Positions 28,234 to 37,732 of a stretch of 64,000 bases of DNA are shown piece by piece; position 1 is the stretch's first letter; each line of letters begins with the position of its first letter. The notes under the pieces are model-generated. The model worked only from the letters and a program-made list of their open reading frames with translations. It was not told the DNA's origin and did not search any database. Origin of the DNA: Alphaproteobacteria bacterium (GTDB lineage Bacteria > Pseudomonadota > Alphaproteobacteria > Micropepsales > Micropepsaceae); NCBI GenBank assembly GCA_017983635.1, contig JAGOBA010000002.1, positions 124,001-188,000 of the forward strand. The letters are read 5' to 3'. Made by a program: the position numbers and the translations under genes.

Positions 28234-28628
28234 CGGCCGACGAGATCATCAAAGCCCTCGACCTCAAACCCCATCCCGAAGGCGGCCACTTCCGCGAGAC
28301 GTTCCGCGATGCCGCTTCGACCGCGATCTACTACCTTCTGAAGCTGGGCGAACGCTCGCACTGGCATCGCGTCGACAAGGCCGAAGCCTGGCACTTCTAT
28401 GCGGGCGACCCTTTGGAACTCACGCTGTCGCCCGACGGACGCAACGCCCAAACGCACATCCTCGGCCCCGACATCGTTGCAGGCCAACGCCCGCAACTCG
28501 TCGTCCCGGCGCACGTCTGGCAAAGCGCGCGCCCGCTCGGCCGCTTCACACTCGTCGGCTGCACCGTAGCACCAGCCTTCACCTTCGAAGGCTTCGAGAT
28601 GGCGCCACCAAACTGGCGCCCTGCTTAG
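28230..28628 (+). CDS. Cupin domain protein (DUF985 family)
   Basis: 132-aa single-domain cupin. It has EGGHFRETFRD, TAIYYLLKLGERSHWHRVDKAE, EAWHFYAGDPLELTL and FEGFEMAPPNWRP, the usual landmarks of DUF985. Histidines in SHWHRVDKAEAWH could coordinate a metal. The GTG start overlaps the gloB stop (GTGA). The function of the family is not established; a sugar-epimerase-like or small-molecule role has been suggested by fold only. It converges tail to tail on the next gene with 4-nt overlap. Confidence 0.85.
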   Translation: MTADEIIKALDLKPHPEGGHFRETFRDAASTAIYYLLKLGERSHWHRVDKAEAWHFYAGDPLELTLSPDGRNAQTHILGPDIVAGQRPQLVVPAHVWQSARPLGRFTLVGCTVAPAFTFEGFEMAPPNWRPA

Positions 28629-29353
28629 CGGAAGATCTGCCGGAGCTGCCGCGAGATCGCGTGCGACGACGGCCGGCCGGCCAGGCCCTGTTCCACGCTG
28701 AACTGCACGATCAACATGTCGCCCTGCATCGACGCTGCCGGAAACCGCGCTTGCACGAAGCGCACACGCCGCAAGTAGCTGGCGATTCCCGCCCGTCCCG
28801 GCCCCGTGCGTGACACATCGAACAATGCCGTGCCGGCATTGCGAATGGCATCGAAGAGAATCCCCCGCGCGCCCGGATCCGCAGCGACGGCGTTCCAGTT
28901 CGCTTCGAAGACAATTTCCTGCCCCGTCTCCGCGCGCAGCTGCATCATGATACGCCCGGCAATATCGCGCACCAAAGCGATCGACGGCGGCGTGGGAACC
29001 AATGGTGGCGCAGCCGCATTCGGTGCCACCGGAATGCCGCGCGGATTCTGCGGTGTGAAAAGCGTAATCCCGCCGAGCCCCGAAATCCGGAGCACCACCT
29101 CGCCGTCATCGCGAACGAGCAAACGGTCGCCACCTGCCGCCGGCTGCCAGCGCAGCACGAGAATCTCCTCCGTCCCGTCGAACTTGAGCTTCGCCAACTC
29201 GCCGGAGCGGTCGAGCACGAACCCGACGCGTTCGTACTCGGAAATGTAGTGCGCGATCCGCGGCGGCTCGCGTTCGTACGCGCGCGAGACCATGGCCCCC
29301 GCGCTGGCCAGCACGGCGAAAGCAACGATCATCAGGCCCGCGAAAAACCGCAA
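28625..29353 (-). CDS. Secreted or anchored hypothetical protein (DUF4908-like)
   Basis: 242-aa protein with an N-terminal signal or anchor (about residues 3-24, [20 protein letters not shown]). The exported part includes RVGFVLDRSGELAKLKFDGTEEILVLRW, a mid-protein Pro-rich stretch (APPLVPTPPSI) and VRFVQARFPAASMQGDMLIVQFSV. This layout is reminiscent of DUF4908, a family largely limited to alphaproteobacteria, though I hold that name loosely. No catalytic motif is evident. Confidence 0.65.
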   Translation of the reverse strand: MRFFAGLMIVAFAVLASAGAMVSRAYEREPPRIAHYISEYERVGFVLDRSGELAKLKFDGTEEILVLRWQPAAGGDRLLVRDDGEVVLRISGLGGITLFTPQNPRGIPVAPNAAAPPLVPTPPSIALVRDIAGRIMMQLRAETGQEIVFEANWNAVAADPGARGILFDAIRNAGTALFDVSRTGPGRAGIASYLRRVRFVQARFPAASMQGDMLIVQFSVEQGLAGRPSSHAISRQLRQIFR

Positions 29354-29657
29354 CGCGAATGCTCCACCAACGGTATGAGGGGCAGGCCCGGCGCGCGCCG
29401 CCCGCCGAATGCCTCACCCCGCAACTCCAATGAAGCCGTGTATTGCCTGTGATGATGGCAACAATGTGGTTCGACTAACGCATCTACCCCTTGCGTTAAT
29501 CACAGGTTACGGACCGCCAATGCCCGATTCGAAAAGTGGAATTTATTGCGCCGCGACTGAGGCATTCTTGCCACCCGCCTATGCGGCGAGAACACGAACA
29601 TCGACCGCGATGATGAACACACGTTCAGATGCCGATCACGCACTGAACTCACACAAA
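29354..29657. other. Intergenic stretch without recognisable gene
   Basis: About 300 nt between the DUF4908-like gene and the phaB terminator. It contains a TAACGCA/TGCGTTA inverted repeat (29476-29482 and 29492-29498) and short frames without family features. A weak promoter for the leftward gene is expected here but no clear -35/-10 pair stood out. Confidence 0.5.
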
Positions 29658-29685
29658 AAACGGCGCCGGGTAACCGGCGCCGTTT
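29658..29685 (-). terminator. Rho-independent terminator of the phaA-phaB transcript
   Basis: Perfect 12-bp stem AAACGGCGCCGG (29658-29669) with CCGGCGCCGTTT (29674-29685), tetraloop GTAA, followed on the minus strand by a run of T (the A-rich tract from about 29655). It lies 28 nt beyond the phaB stop. Confidence 0.9.
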
Positions 29686-29712
29686 GGCAAACGCGTCAGC
29701 GCCGCTCGCGCC

Positions 29713-30435
29713 TCAATACATATGCTGCCCGCCGTTGATCGACATCGTCGATCCGGTCACGAAACCGGCGTCGTCAGCGATCAGAAACAGCACCCCGCGC
29801 GCGATCTCTTCCGCCTTGCCCAAGCGCCCGACTGGAATGCGCGCCACGATCTTCTCAAGCACGTTCGCGGGAACGGCCGCCACCATGTCGGTGTCGATGT
29901 AACCAGGAGCGATCGCGTTGACCGTAATGCCCTTCGGTGCGCCTTCTTGCGCCAATGCCTTCGTGAAGCCGTGAATGCCCGACTTCGCTGCGGCGTAGTT
30001 CACCTGACCATATTGTCCAGCCTGCCCGTTGATCGACCCGATATTGACGATGCGCCCGAAGCTGCGGTCGAGCATCCCGTCCCACACGGCTTTGCACATG
30101 TTGAAGCAGCCGCCGAGATTGGTGTCCATCACCTCATCCCACTGTGCCCGCGATTGCTTCTTCAACGTCGCGTCGCGCGTGATCCCGGCATTGTTCACCA
30201 CGATATCGACCGGCCCGAGCTTCGCCACCACTTCGGCAACGCCCTTGATGCACGCGTCGTAGTTCGCGACGTCCCACTTGAACACCGCAATACCGTGCTT
30301 GTCGGCGAACGCCTTTGCGCGCTCGTCGTTGCCGGCATAGTTCGCCGCAACCTTATAGCCCGCCTTCTTCAAGCCCACCGAGATCGCCTCGCCGATCCCG
30401 CGCGTGCCGCCTGTGACAACCGCCACCCGTGACAT
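29713..30435 (-). CDS. phaB: Acetoacetyl-CoA reductase
   Basis: NADPH-dependent short-chain dehydrogenase forming (R)-3-hydroxybutyryl-CoA for polyhydroxybutyrate. The cofactor loop is VTGGTRGIG (residues 7-15). NNAGITRDATLKKQ matches PhaB specifically. The catalytic Ser is in NIGSINGQAGQYGQ and the YxxxK motif in VNYAAAKSG. The ending SINGGQHMY is characteristic. 240 aa, normal length. Follows phaA on the same strand after 26 nt with a terminator behind it. Confidence 0.96.
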   Translation of the reverse strand: MSRVAVVTGGTRGIGEAISVGLKKAGYKVAANYAGNDERAKAFADKHGIAVFKWDVANYDACIKGVAEVVAKLGPVDIVVNNAGITRDATLKKQSRAQWDEVMDTNLGGCFNMCKAVWDGMLDRSFGRIVNIGSINGQAGQYGQVNYAAAKSGIHGFTKALAQEGAPKGITVNAIAPGYIDTDMVAAVPANVLEKIVARIPVGRLGKAEEIARGVLFLIADDAGFVTGSTMSINGGQHMY

Positions 30436-30461
30436 GTCTTTCTCCCGTTTCTCTTTGTGAT

Positions 30462-31637
<1,176 letters not shown>

Positions 31638-31809
31638 GGGGGTTCGTCTCCTGAAAACGAGGGAATGTGGTTTCCTGTTAACGCTGACAATGGCATGCCG
31701 AACCGGCCCCGGCCAAGGCAGTTCCTGGTTTCGTGAGCCGGTTTTGAACGGCCGGCGAGGCGGTCCTTAACGCATCTGCGGTAGGAAAGCGCGGACAACA
31801 GGCGTACAA

Positions 31810-31821
31810 TGCTGCGCAGCA
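31810..31821. promoter_or_regulatory. Candidate PhaR operator between phaA and phaR
   Basis: Perfect palindrome TGCTGCGCAGCA, followed by the similar CCGCAGCGCAGCA at 31831-31843. PhaR proteins of alphaproteobacteria bind TGC/GCA-rich dyads and repress their own gene and PHB genes, so this is a plausible autoregulatory site 48 nt before the phaR start. The match to a defined consensus is not exact. Confidence 0.4.
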
Positions 31822-31868
31822 TAGACGCCACCGCAGCGCAGCAATGCGGCATTCTGAGGCCTCGACGA

Positions 31869-32477
31869 ATGACCCCGAACAACGCCGAACCCGTCACGAT
31901 CAAGAAGTACGCGAACCGCCGCCTCTACAACACGGCGACCTCAAGCTACGTGACGCTCGACCACCTGGCCGACATGGTCAAGCGCGGTCAAGAATTCAAC
32001 GTCTACGATGCCAAGTCGGGCGAAGATATCACCCGCTCGGTGCTGACCCAGATCATCTTCGAGGAAGAGGGCAAAGTGGGCGGCCAACAGCTGCTCCCGA
32101 TCCAATTCCTGCGCCAATTGATACGCTTTTACGGCGACAGCATGCAGGCCCTGGTGCCCGGTTATTTGAACCTCAGCATGGATTCCTTCTCCCGCAATCA
32201 CGAGCGCATCCGCGATCAAGTGACCAGCGCCTTCGGTGGCAAGGGGATGCTGAAGGAGTTCGAATCCATCGCCCGCCAGAACATGCAGATGTTCGAGCGT
32301 GCGGTGCGCATGTTCACCCCCTTCGGCGCTCTCATGAAGACCCGCGAGGAAGCAGCCGCCAACGGCACCGAAGACCACACCATGCAGGCGGCTGACGAAG
32401 AGATCGCCGAACTGAAAGCCCAGATCGACGCCATGCGCCGTCAGATCGACGACCTGGCGAACCGTAAGCAAGGCTGA
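31869..32477 (+). CDS. phaR: Polyhydroxyalkanoate synthesis repressor PhaR
   Basis: DNA- and PHB-granule-binding regulator that represses PHB genes until polymer is present. The N-terminal PHB_acc_N domain is unmistakable: VTIKKYANRRLYNTATSSYV (residues 8-27) and ITRSVLTQIIFEEEGK. The PHB-accumulation repeats follow (QFLRQLIRFYGDSMQALVPGYL). The C-terminus is a coiled coil (IAELKAQIDAMRRQIDDLA). The ATG at 31869 directly precedes the domain; a start 60 nt upstream would add a non-conserved segment covering the candidate operator. Confidence 0.95.
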   Translation: MTPNNAEPVTIKKYANRRLYNTATSSYVTLDHLADMVKRGQEFNVYDAKSGEDITRSVLTQIIFEEEGKVGGQQLLPIQFLRQLIRFYGDSMQALVPGYLNLSMDSFSRNHERIRDQVTSAFGGKGMLKEFESIARQNMQMFERAVRMFTPFGALMKTREEAAANGTEDHTMQAADEEIAELKAQIDAMRRQIDDLANRKQG

Positions 32478-32569
32478 CGCTACGCTTTCCAAGCGTGGTG
32501 CCTAACGCCCTTGCGGCCCGGGCACCTTTGCCCATATCCATGGCTGTGGACTTGGGGTAGGTGAGAAAA

Positions 32570-33115
32570 ATGCATTCGCTGCTTCGTCATTCAGTTGTTT
32601 GGGGCGTCAGCCTTCTGGCCGCGGGTACGCTCGCGGCTTCGGCCGCCAACCCCAAAGACGTCGCCCGCATCAAGAACCTGAGCAACTTCTCCGAATGCCT
32701 GCGCTGCGATCTGTCGAAGGCAGATCTGCGCGACGCCTTCATGCAACTCGCGGTCCTGATCGACGCCAATCTCTCTGGTGGCAAGTTCGATGGTGCGACG
32801 TTCGCCGGCGCGCAGATGAACAACGCGAACATGTCAAACGCGAGCTTCACCTACGTCAACTTCTCCGGCACGCAGCTGCAAGGCGCTGACCTGCGTGGCG
32901 CAAACCTCTCGAATGCGTGGGTGAACTGGGCCTGGTTCGCGGGCGCCAAGCTCGACGGCGCGAATTTCACCAACACCAAAATGATCGGCGCCCAATTGCA
33001 AGGCGCCGATCTTTCGAAGGTCATTGGCCTGACCAGCAAGCAAGTCCAGAACGCGTGCGGCGACTCGCTGACGAAACTGCCGCCCGGCGTGTCGCCGCCA
33101 TGGTGTCCGTTCTAA
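32570..33115 (+). CDS. Exported pentapeptide-repeat protein
   Basis: 181-aa protein with a signal peptide (about residues 1-23, VVWGVSLLAAGTLAASA). A short region with two cysteines (FSECLRCDLSKADLRDA) resembles the start of other secreted pentapeptide proteins. About a dozen A(D/N)LxX repeats follow: LIDANLSGGKFDGATFAGAQ, NNANMSNASF, LQGADLRGANLSNAW, LDGANFTNTKM and LQGADLSKV, forming a right-handed quadrilateral beta-helix. The C-terminus has another cysteine pair. GGTGAG precedes the ATG. Role unknown. Confidence 0.82.
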   Translation: MHSLLRHSVVWGVSLLAAGTLAASAANPKDVARIKNLSNFSECLRCDLSKADLRDAFMQLAVLIDANLSGGKFDGATFAGAQMNNANMSNASFTYVNFSGTQLQGADLRGANLSNAWVNWAWFAGAKLDGANFTNTKMIGAQLQGADLSKVIGLTSKQVQNACGDSLTKLPPGVSPPWCPF

Positions 33116-33116
33116 G

Positions 33117-33503
33117 CTACTTCTTCGGGACCATGCAGAACGCGACGAACTTGTTCCCGTCGAGATCGCGGAAGTAGCCGCCGTAGAAGCCGCTATTGGC
33201 TTCCGCCGGACGGAAGCCGGGCGCGCCTTCGTCCTTGCCGCCAAGCGCCGTCGCCTTAGCATGCACCTTCCGAACCTCTTCCGTCGACGCAACCCCGAGC
33301 GCGACCATCGTGCCATTGCCGGCGGTCGCCGCCTTCCCGTCATGCGGCTTGATGACCATGACCTGGGGGCCCTTGCCGTTGCTCCAGCCCGTCATGCGCT
33401 CGTTGTCCCAGCCACGCTTTCCGCCGATTTCGCCGAACACCCCGTCGAAAAACTTGCGCGCCCGCTCGATATCGTTGGTGCCCAACGTCAGATACCCGAT
33501 CAT
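33117..33503 (-). CDS. VOC-family (glyoxalase-like) protein
   Basis: 128-aa single VOC domain: MIGYLTLGTNDIERARKFFD at the start, VALGVASTEEVRKVHAKATALGG in the middle and FYGGYFRDLDGNKFVAFCMV at the end. The PxFxPA-like FRPAEANSGF precedes the last strand. The ATG at 33501-33503 has AGGAAG six nt upstream. Its stop is two nt from the stop of the pentapeptide gene, tail to tail. Substrate unknown. Confidence 0.86.
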   Translation of the reverse strand: MIGYLTLGTNDIERARKFFDGVFGEIGGKRGWDNERMTGWSNGKGPQVMVIKPHDGKAATAGNGTMVALGVASTEEVRKVHAKATALGGKDEGAPGFRPAEANSGFYGGYFRDLDGNKFVAFCMVPKK

Positions 33504-33879
33504 CACATCTTCCTTTGTTTTTGAAGGCCTATGCCCCTTATTAGCGCCCAACACACGCCAAGGACAACGAACTATTTGCAAGCGAGTCCGCGGATCAGAT
33601 CCGCGCACCGCTTCGCGATAGGTCGCAAGCGCCGACGATCGATTGGCCGAGCCTGCGATCGCAAGGCCCGCCTGCATCACCGCGCCGAAGAGCAACTGTG
33701 CAGTCGCGGCCTTGCGCTTCGCCGGCACGCCTGCCTTTGCCGCCACCTACGCGCGCCGCATCGTGGCGTATCCGGATATGCCCGAATACGTGCCGCTGAT
33801 GGCCATCGCGCTAACCGCGCCCGTTATCCGGCTAAGCTTGGTCTTCACACGCAGACCGCAACCATCATAAGCTCGCCGG
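33504..33879. other. Intergenic stretch, no supported gene
   Basis: 376 nt between the VOC gene and the divergent MOSC gene. Reading frames on both strands lack family features. A near-perfect dyad CGCGGATC-A-GATCCGCG spans 33589-33605. No terminator is seen; the region must hold both divergent promoters. Confidence 0.5.
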
Positions 33880-34746
33880 ATGAACATCAAGGAAATCTGG
33901 CGCTACCCTGTAAAGTCGATGGGCGGCGAGCGTTTGACCGAAACCCATCTCGCGAAGGGCGGCATCCCTTACGACCGCGGCTGGGCCGTGCGCGATGAAG
34001 GCGACAAGACCATCCGTGGGGCCAAACACTTCGGCGCGCTGATGAGCTGCAGCGCGCGCTATCTGATGGATGCGCCCGCCACCCCAGTCCCAAAGGCAGA
34101 GATCACGCTTCCCGACGGCCGCCGCATCGTGAGCGACGACGCCAAGATCAACGCCACGCTCTCCGACATCTGCGGCCGCGCAGTATCACTCTGGCCCTTG
34201 CAGCCCCGCGAACGCGAAGAGCATTACCGTGCCGCCGCGCCCGCCGACATCGAAGCCTATCTACGCGGCATCTTCGCCCTTGAGCCGAACGAGCCGCTCC
34301 CCAACCTCGGCGCCTTTCCGCCGGACGTGTTGCAGGAAATCTCGCTCTATGCCTCGCCACGCGGCACATATTTCGATGCCTTTCCAGTCAACGTCCTGAC
34401 CGAAGCATCGCTGCGCTACATGAACGCGCTCTTGCCGAACTCCGTCATCGACGTGCGCCGCTTCCGCCCGAACTTCCTGGTCGAAAGCGGCAATGCCGCC
34501 ACACCCATCGAGTTCGATTGGGTCGGCCGAGAAGTCAGCCTCGGCGCCGCGCGCATCGCCGCCGTCATGCGCTGCCCGCGCTGCATTATGACGACCCGTG
34601 CCCAAGAAGGCCCAGGCCAGAACCTGCCGCGCGACAGCGCCATCATGCGCACGCTCGTGCGCGAAACCGAACAAAATCTCTCGATCTATTGCACGGTCAC
34701 CACAGAGGGCCGCGTCAACGTCGGCGACCCGGTCAGTGTCGGCTAA
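33880..34746 (+). CDS. MOSC domain protein (MOSC_N plus MOSC)
   Basis: 288-aa protein of the mARC/YcbX-like group, molybdenum-cofactor sulfurase C-terminal family, which transfers sulfur or binds Mo cofactor. MOSC_N at residues 1-110 (IKEIWRYPVKSMGGERLTETHL and GIPYDRGWAVRDE) and MOSC at about 150-285 (FDAFPVNVLTEASLRYMN, VDVRRFRPNFLVE-like RFRPNF, and MRCPRCIMTTRAQ with the conserved Cys). Gene partners do not reveal the substrate; N-hydroxylated compounds are known for relatives. It overlaps the DUF983 stop by 4 nt. Confidence 0.87.
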   Translation: MNIKEIWRYPVKSMGGERLTETHLAKGGIPYDRGWAVRDEGDKTIRGAKHFGALMSCSARYLMDAPATPVPKAEITLPDGRRIVSDDAKINATLSDICGRAVSLWPLQPREREEHYRAAAPADIEAYLRGIFALEPNEPLPNLGAFPPDVLQEISLYASPRGTYFDAFPVNVLTEASLRYMNALLPNSVIDVRRFRPNFLVESGNAATPIEFDWVGREVSLGAARIAAVMRCPRCIMTTRAQEGPGQNLPRDSAIMRTLVRETEQNLSIYCTVTTEGRVNVGDPVSVG

Positions 34747-35135
34747 ACCCCACCGCGGTCGTTGATCGCCCACTGCACGCCGACGAACGCGCCTTTCACG
34801 CGCGGCAACAACGCGAGCGTAAGACCGACGATCGACGGGATCGCGATCGCCAGCAACCACGCCATCGGCCAGTCGAGCACCGCGCTGGAGAACAACACCG
34901 GGGCAATCACCAAATGGCCGACGATCAAGATCGTGAAATAGGCAGGTCCGTCATCCGAGCGATATTGCGCCAAAGCATGCCCACATGAGGGACACACAGG
35001 TTCCACTTTGAGATACGCTCGAAACAGACGCCCCTCGCCGCACGCCGGGCAACGCCCAAACAAGCCGCGCTTGAGGCCGTCCCACACGGAACGCTGCTGA
35101 AACTGGGTCAACGGAATCTCCCGACGCCAACGCAC
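34743..35135 (-). CDS. DUF983 membrane protein with zinc-ribbon
   Basis: 130-aa DUF983 protein. The N-terminal zinc ribbon has C29-x2-C32 and C48-x2-C51 (GRCPACGEGRLFRAYLKV and CPSCGHAL). Two transmembrane helices follow (about residues 65-85 and 90-115). In alphaproteobacteria DUF983 genes often lie near cytochrome oxidase or glutamate metabolism genes; here it is alone, between MOSC and the c-di-GMP protein. Function unknown. Confidence 0.88.
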   Translation of the reverse strand: MRWRREIPLTQFQQRSVWDGLKRGLFGRCPACGEGRLFRAYLKVEPVCPSCGHALAQYRSDDGPAYFTILIVGHLVIAPVLFSSAVLDWPMAWLLAIAIPSIVGLTLALLPRVKGAFVGVQWAINDRGGV

Positions 35136-35173
35136 CGGAGGATGTAGGGCCTTCAGCCGCCGATTGCACTGCG

Positions 35174-36868
35174 TCAGGCGGTCCAGGGCTCTTTCACGTC
35201 GGGCTTGCCGAAGTAGAAGCCTTGGAAATAGTCGACGCCAAACGCGCGCAGAATGTCGGCCTCGCGCGCATCACCCACCCACTCGCCGACCGTCGACAGA
35301 TTGAAGTTCTTCGCCAGATCGACGAGCGTGCGCACAAAGATCTGATTGTCGCGGCTGTCGGCCAAACCCTTCACGAACGAACCGTCGACCTTGACCATGT
35401 CGACCTTAAGCGACTGCAGATTGCGGAACGACGTGTAGCCCGCGCCGAAGTCGTCGATCGCGACCTTTGCGCCCAGCGCGCGAACGCGGCTGACGAAGCG
35501 CATACTCTCTTCGATGTCGAGAAGCGCGGCCGTCTCTGTCAGCTCCACGATCATTCGCGGCGCCACTTCCGCATGATTCTCGATGTAGGAAACGAACGCC
35601 TCCAAGGTCGGCCGGTCGCTCGCCGTCATGCCCGACACGTTCAGCGACAAGCACGCTCCGCGATGCTTCTTCAAGGTCGCGACCGTGAGTTCCAGAACCC
35701 GGTAGTCGAGCCGGCGCACCAGACCCAATTGCTCGGCGACCGGCACAAAGTCGCCGGCGGCGATCACTTGGCCCTCCGGCCGCACGATGCGCACCAGACA
35801 TTCGTGCGCCACCGCTTCATTGGTCTTCGCGTCGACGATCGCCTGATAGGCGAGCACCACGCGGTTCTCCGCCATTGCGGTCACAATCTGATCGCCGATC
35901 GAAACCGTGCGCTTGCGCAGCGACTCGCGCTGCGGCGAATGAGAATAGACCGCGAAGTTGTCGCGCCCCTGGGCTTTCGCACGGTCGAGCGCTTCTTCCG
36001 CCCGCGCCATCGCTTCCTGACTGTTGCGTGCATCTTGCGGCAAAGCGATCGCACCGATCGAGATCGTGACGCTCACCGCGCCGGCCCGCGTCGGAATCAC
36101 CCGCGCCCGCGCTGCCGCTCGAAGAGCCGCCGCACGGCCCTCCATCTGCGCTGCCGTACAGCCTTCCAAAATCAAACCGAACTTGTTGCCGGCCGTGCGC
36201 CCAACGACGCAACCTTGCCCCGCCGCTTCCGCGAGACGCCGTCCGATCGCGACAATCACTTCGTCCGCGATATCGAACCCGTAAGCTTCGTTGATCACCG
36301 CCAGATCGTCGATCGCGGCCACGACATAGACCGCGGGGCTCCGCTCCGCCGTCGGCGTCAATTCCAAATGATGCGCCAAACGCTCGCGCAAGCGCAGACG
36401 GTTCAAGTGCCCCGTCATCTCGTCATAGCTCGCGGCCCACGACAGCTGCGCCTCGCGCGTCTTGCGCTCTGTGATATTGCGCACAGTTCCGACGATGCGT
36501 TCAGCCTGACCATTCGCGCCCGGCAAGCAGACGCCGCATTCTTCGACCCAAACCGGCACACCGACGCTCTTCAGCGCGTACTCCAGACGGAACGGCTCGC
36601 CGTCCGCCGGCGGCGACAACACCAGCCGCAACCGCGCTTCCGCCGCGTCTTGATCGATCAGCGCGTGAAACCCGGCATCGCTCTCGAACTGTGAGGGTTG
36701 GCCCAATCCAAGATGCGCGCTCGGATCGCCCGACCAAGCAATGCGCCCATCGCCGGGCGTCCAGTCGTAGACGACGTCGCCCGCCGCAGCGAGTGCAAGG
36801 CGCAAACGTTCGGCCTCGCTGAGTTCAGCAAGCCGCTGCACGGAAGATGACTGTCGACGGCTGAACAC
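35174..36868 (-). CDS. PAS-GGDEF-EAL protein with degenerate GGDEF motif
   Basis: Likely c-di-GMP phosphodiesterase. A PAS domain (about residues 20-140, EERIVGTVRNITERK-like end) leads into a GGDEF domain (about 145-310) whose signature is AGNKF at 226-230 rather than GGDEF, so cyclase activity is probably lost. The EAL domain (about 325-560) reads ECLVR at E356 in place of EALLR but keeps LSLNVSG, IVELTETAA, AIDDFGAGYTSFRNLQSLKV, VDGSFV and YFQGFYFGKP, so hydrolysis seems feasible. No transmembrane segment is seen. Flanked by unrelated genes. Confidence 0.9.
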   Translation of the reverse strand: MFSRRQSSSVQRLAELSEAERLRLALAAAGDVVYDWTPGDGRIAWSGDPSAHLGLGQPSQFESDAGFHALIDQDAAEARLRLVLSPPADGEPFRLEYALKSVGVPVWVEECGVCLPGANGQAERIVGTVRNITERKTREAQLSWAASYDEMTGHLNRLRLRERLAHHLELTPTAERSPAVYVVAAIDDLAVINEAYGFDIADEVIVAIGRRLAEAAGQGCVVGRTAGNKFGLILEGCTAAQMEGRAAALRAAARARVIPTRAGAVSVTISIGAIALPQDARNSQEAMARAEEALDRAKAQGRDNFAVYSHSPQRESLRKRTVSIGDQIVTAMAENRVVLAYQAIVDAKTNEAVAHECLVRIVRPEGQVIAAGDFVPVAEQLGLVRRLDYRVLELTVATLKKHRGACLSLNVSGMTASDRPTLEAFVSYIENHAEVAPRMIVELTETAALLDIEESMRFVSRVRALGAKVAIDDFGAGYTSFRNLQSLKVDMVKVDGSFVKGLADSRDNQIFVRTLVDLAKNFNLSTVGEWVGDAREADILRAFGVDYFQGFYFGKPDVKEPWTA

Positions 36869-37067
36869 GGCTTTCTCGCCCCACCAAATGCCGTTCGCGG
36901 AGGGTTTCTCCCTTCTCGCGCCCTATGCAGAGGAGCCTACGGGTCCAACGTTTAACAAACGCCAACGCCACCTCGCTGAAGCGTCAGTCCAATATAGCGA
37001 AGTCGTTGTTAAGCTTAAAGAATTCCCACCCGCCGCTGGCACGCGTGCTGCGTTGTTGAGCAGTGCG

Positions 37068-37397
37068 ATGACCAGCGTGAATTCAATTTGTCCCATTTCG
37101 GCGCGACCGGCGTTTTTCGGTTCACGTCGAATAGCGCCGGCCGCAGCCACCTCCCGTTCGAAGGCTTGGGGAGCGCGGCCTGCGGTAGAGGAGTTGCGGC
37201 CGGCGCACAGTTCTTCTTCGGAACCCGAAACCGAACTCGTCGTGCGCCATAGGCATCTGCCCGTCGCCAGCTTCGTCGCCCATGTTCTCGGCCAATACGA
37301 TGCTTTCGAAAGCGTTGACGCGAAGACAGCCGCGCAGTCCTATGAAGCCGCCGCGCGCCTGCACACACCCTGGCACTATCTCACGACATCGCTCTAA
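37068..37397 (+). CDS. Small conserved hypothetical protein
   Basis: 109-aa protein; only the C-terminal portion, VASFVAHVLGQYDAFESVDA then AAQSYEAAARL, looks conserved, resembling a family of short alphaproteobacterial proteins with an AHL...AYxA motif. The N-terminal half is Ser/Arg/Pro-rich. I placed the start at an internal ATG (37068) because upstream residues in the open frame look like non-coding filler. It converges on the next gene, overlapping its stop by 4 nt. Function unknown. Confidence 0.55.
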   Translation: MTSVNSICPISARPAFFGSRRIAPAAATSRSKAWGARPAVEELRPAHSSSSEPETELVVRHRHLPVASFVAHVLGQYDAFESVDAKTAAQSYEAAARLHTPWHYLTTSL

Positions 37398-37729
37398 CCC
37401 TTCGGCGTCAACACGAGCGTCTTGAGCTCGACGATCATCCGCTCGATCCGCGTCAACCGTTCGTTCATCTCGTCCAAACGTTTTCCGACGTCGCCGCCCT
37501 CCGCAGGCACCGGCGTCGATACCCCGGCCCGGATCGCGACATCCTCGACCGCGACCTTCAAATACTTGGCCAACGCCAATACCTCCGCCTCCCGCAGTTC
37601 CCGCTGATCCTTCCAGAGTTCGGCCACCTGCTCCGCCGAAAGCTTAAGCAACCGCGCGACATCGTCCCGCGTCGCGCCCAATTCCTTCAGCCGCGCATCG
37701 AACCAAGCCTGATCGAAAAACAGTGCCAT
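37394..37729 (-). CDS. Small XRE-like HTH protein with C-terminal coiled coil
   Basis: 111 aa. Residues 12-70 look like a lambda-repressor-type HTH: ARLKELGATRDDVARLLKLS, AEQVAELWKDQRELREAEVL and LAKYLKVAVEDVAIRAG. Residues 82-105 form a short coiled coil (KRLDEMNERLTRIERMIVELK). Probably a dimeric regulator; its targets are unknown. It lies 3 nt downstream of the enoyl-CoA hydratase gene and is likely cotranscribed with it. Confidence 0.72.
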   Translation of the reverse strand: MALFFDQAWFDARLKELGATRDDVARLLKLSAEQVAELWKDQRELREAEVLALAKYLKVAVEDVAIRAGVSTPVPAEGGDVGKRLDEMNERLTRIERMIVELKTLVLTPKG

Positions 37730-37732
37730 CGC

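Noticed and set aside
29409..29738. 109-codon plus-strand frame in the gap before phaB
   Set aside because: Runs through the phaB terminator hairpin and into phaB antisense; no ribosome site.
33589..33605. CGCGGATC-A-GATCCGCG dyad
   Set aside because: One-base centre cannot form an RNA hairpin and no neighbour suggests a regulator; left as a note only.
33643..33870. 75-codon plus-strand frame between VOC and MOSC genes
   Set aside because: Some hydrophobic character, but no ribosome site, no recalled family, and it ends at the MOSC promoter region.
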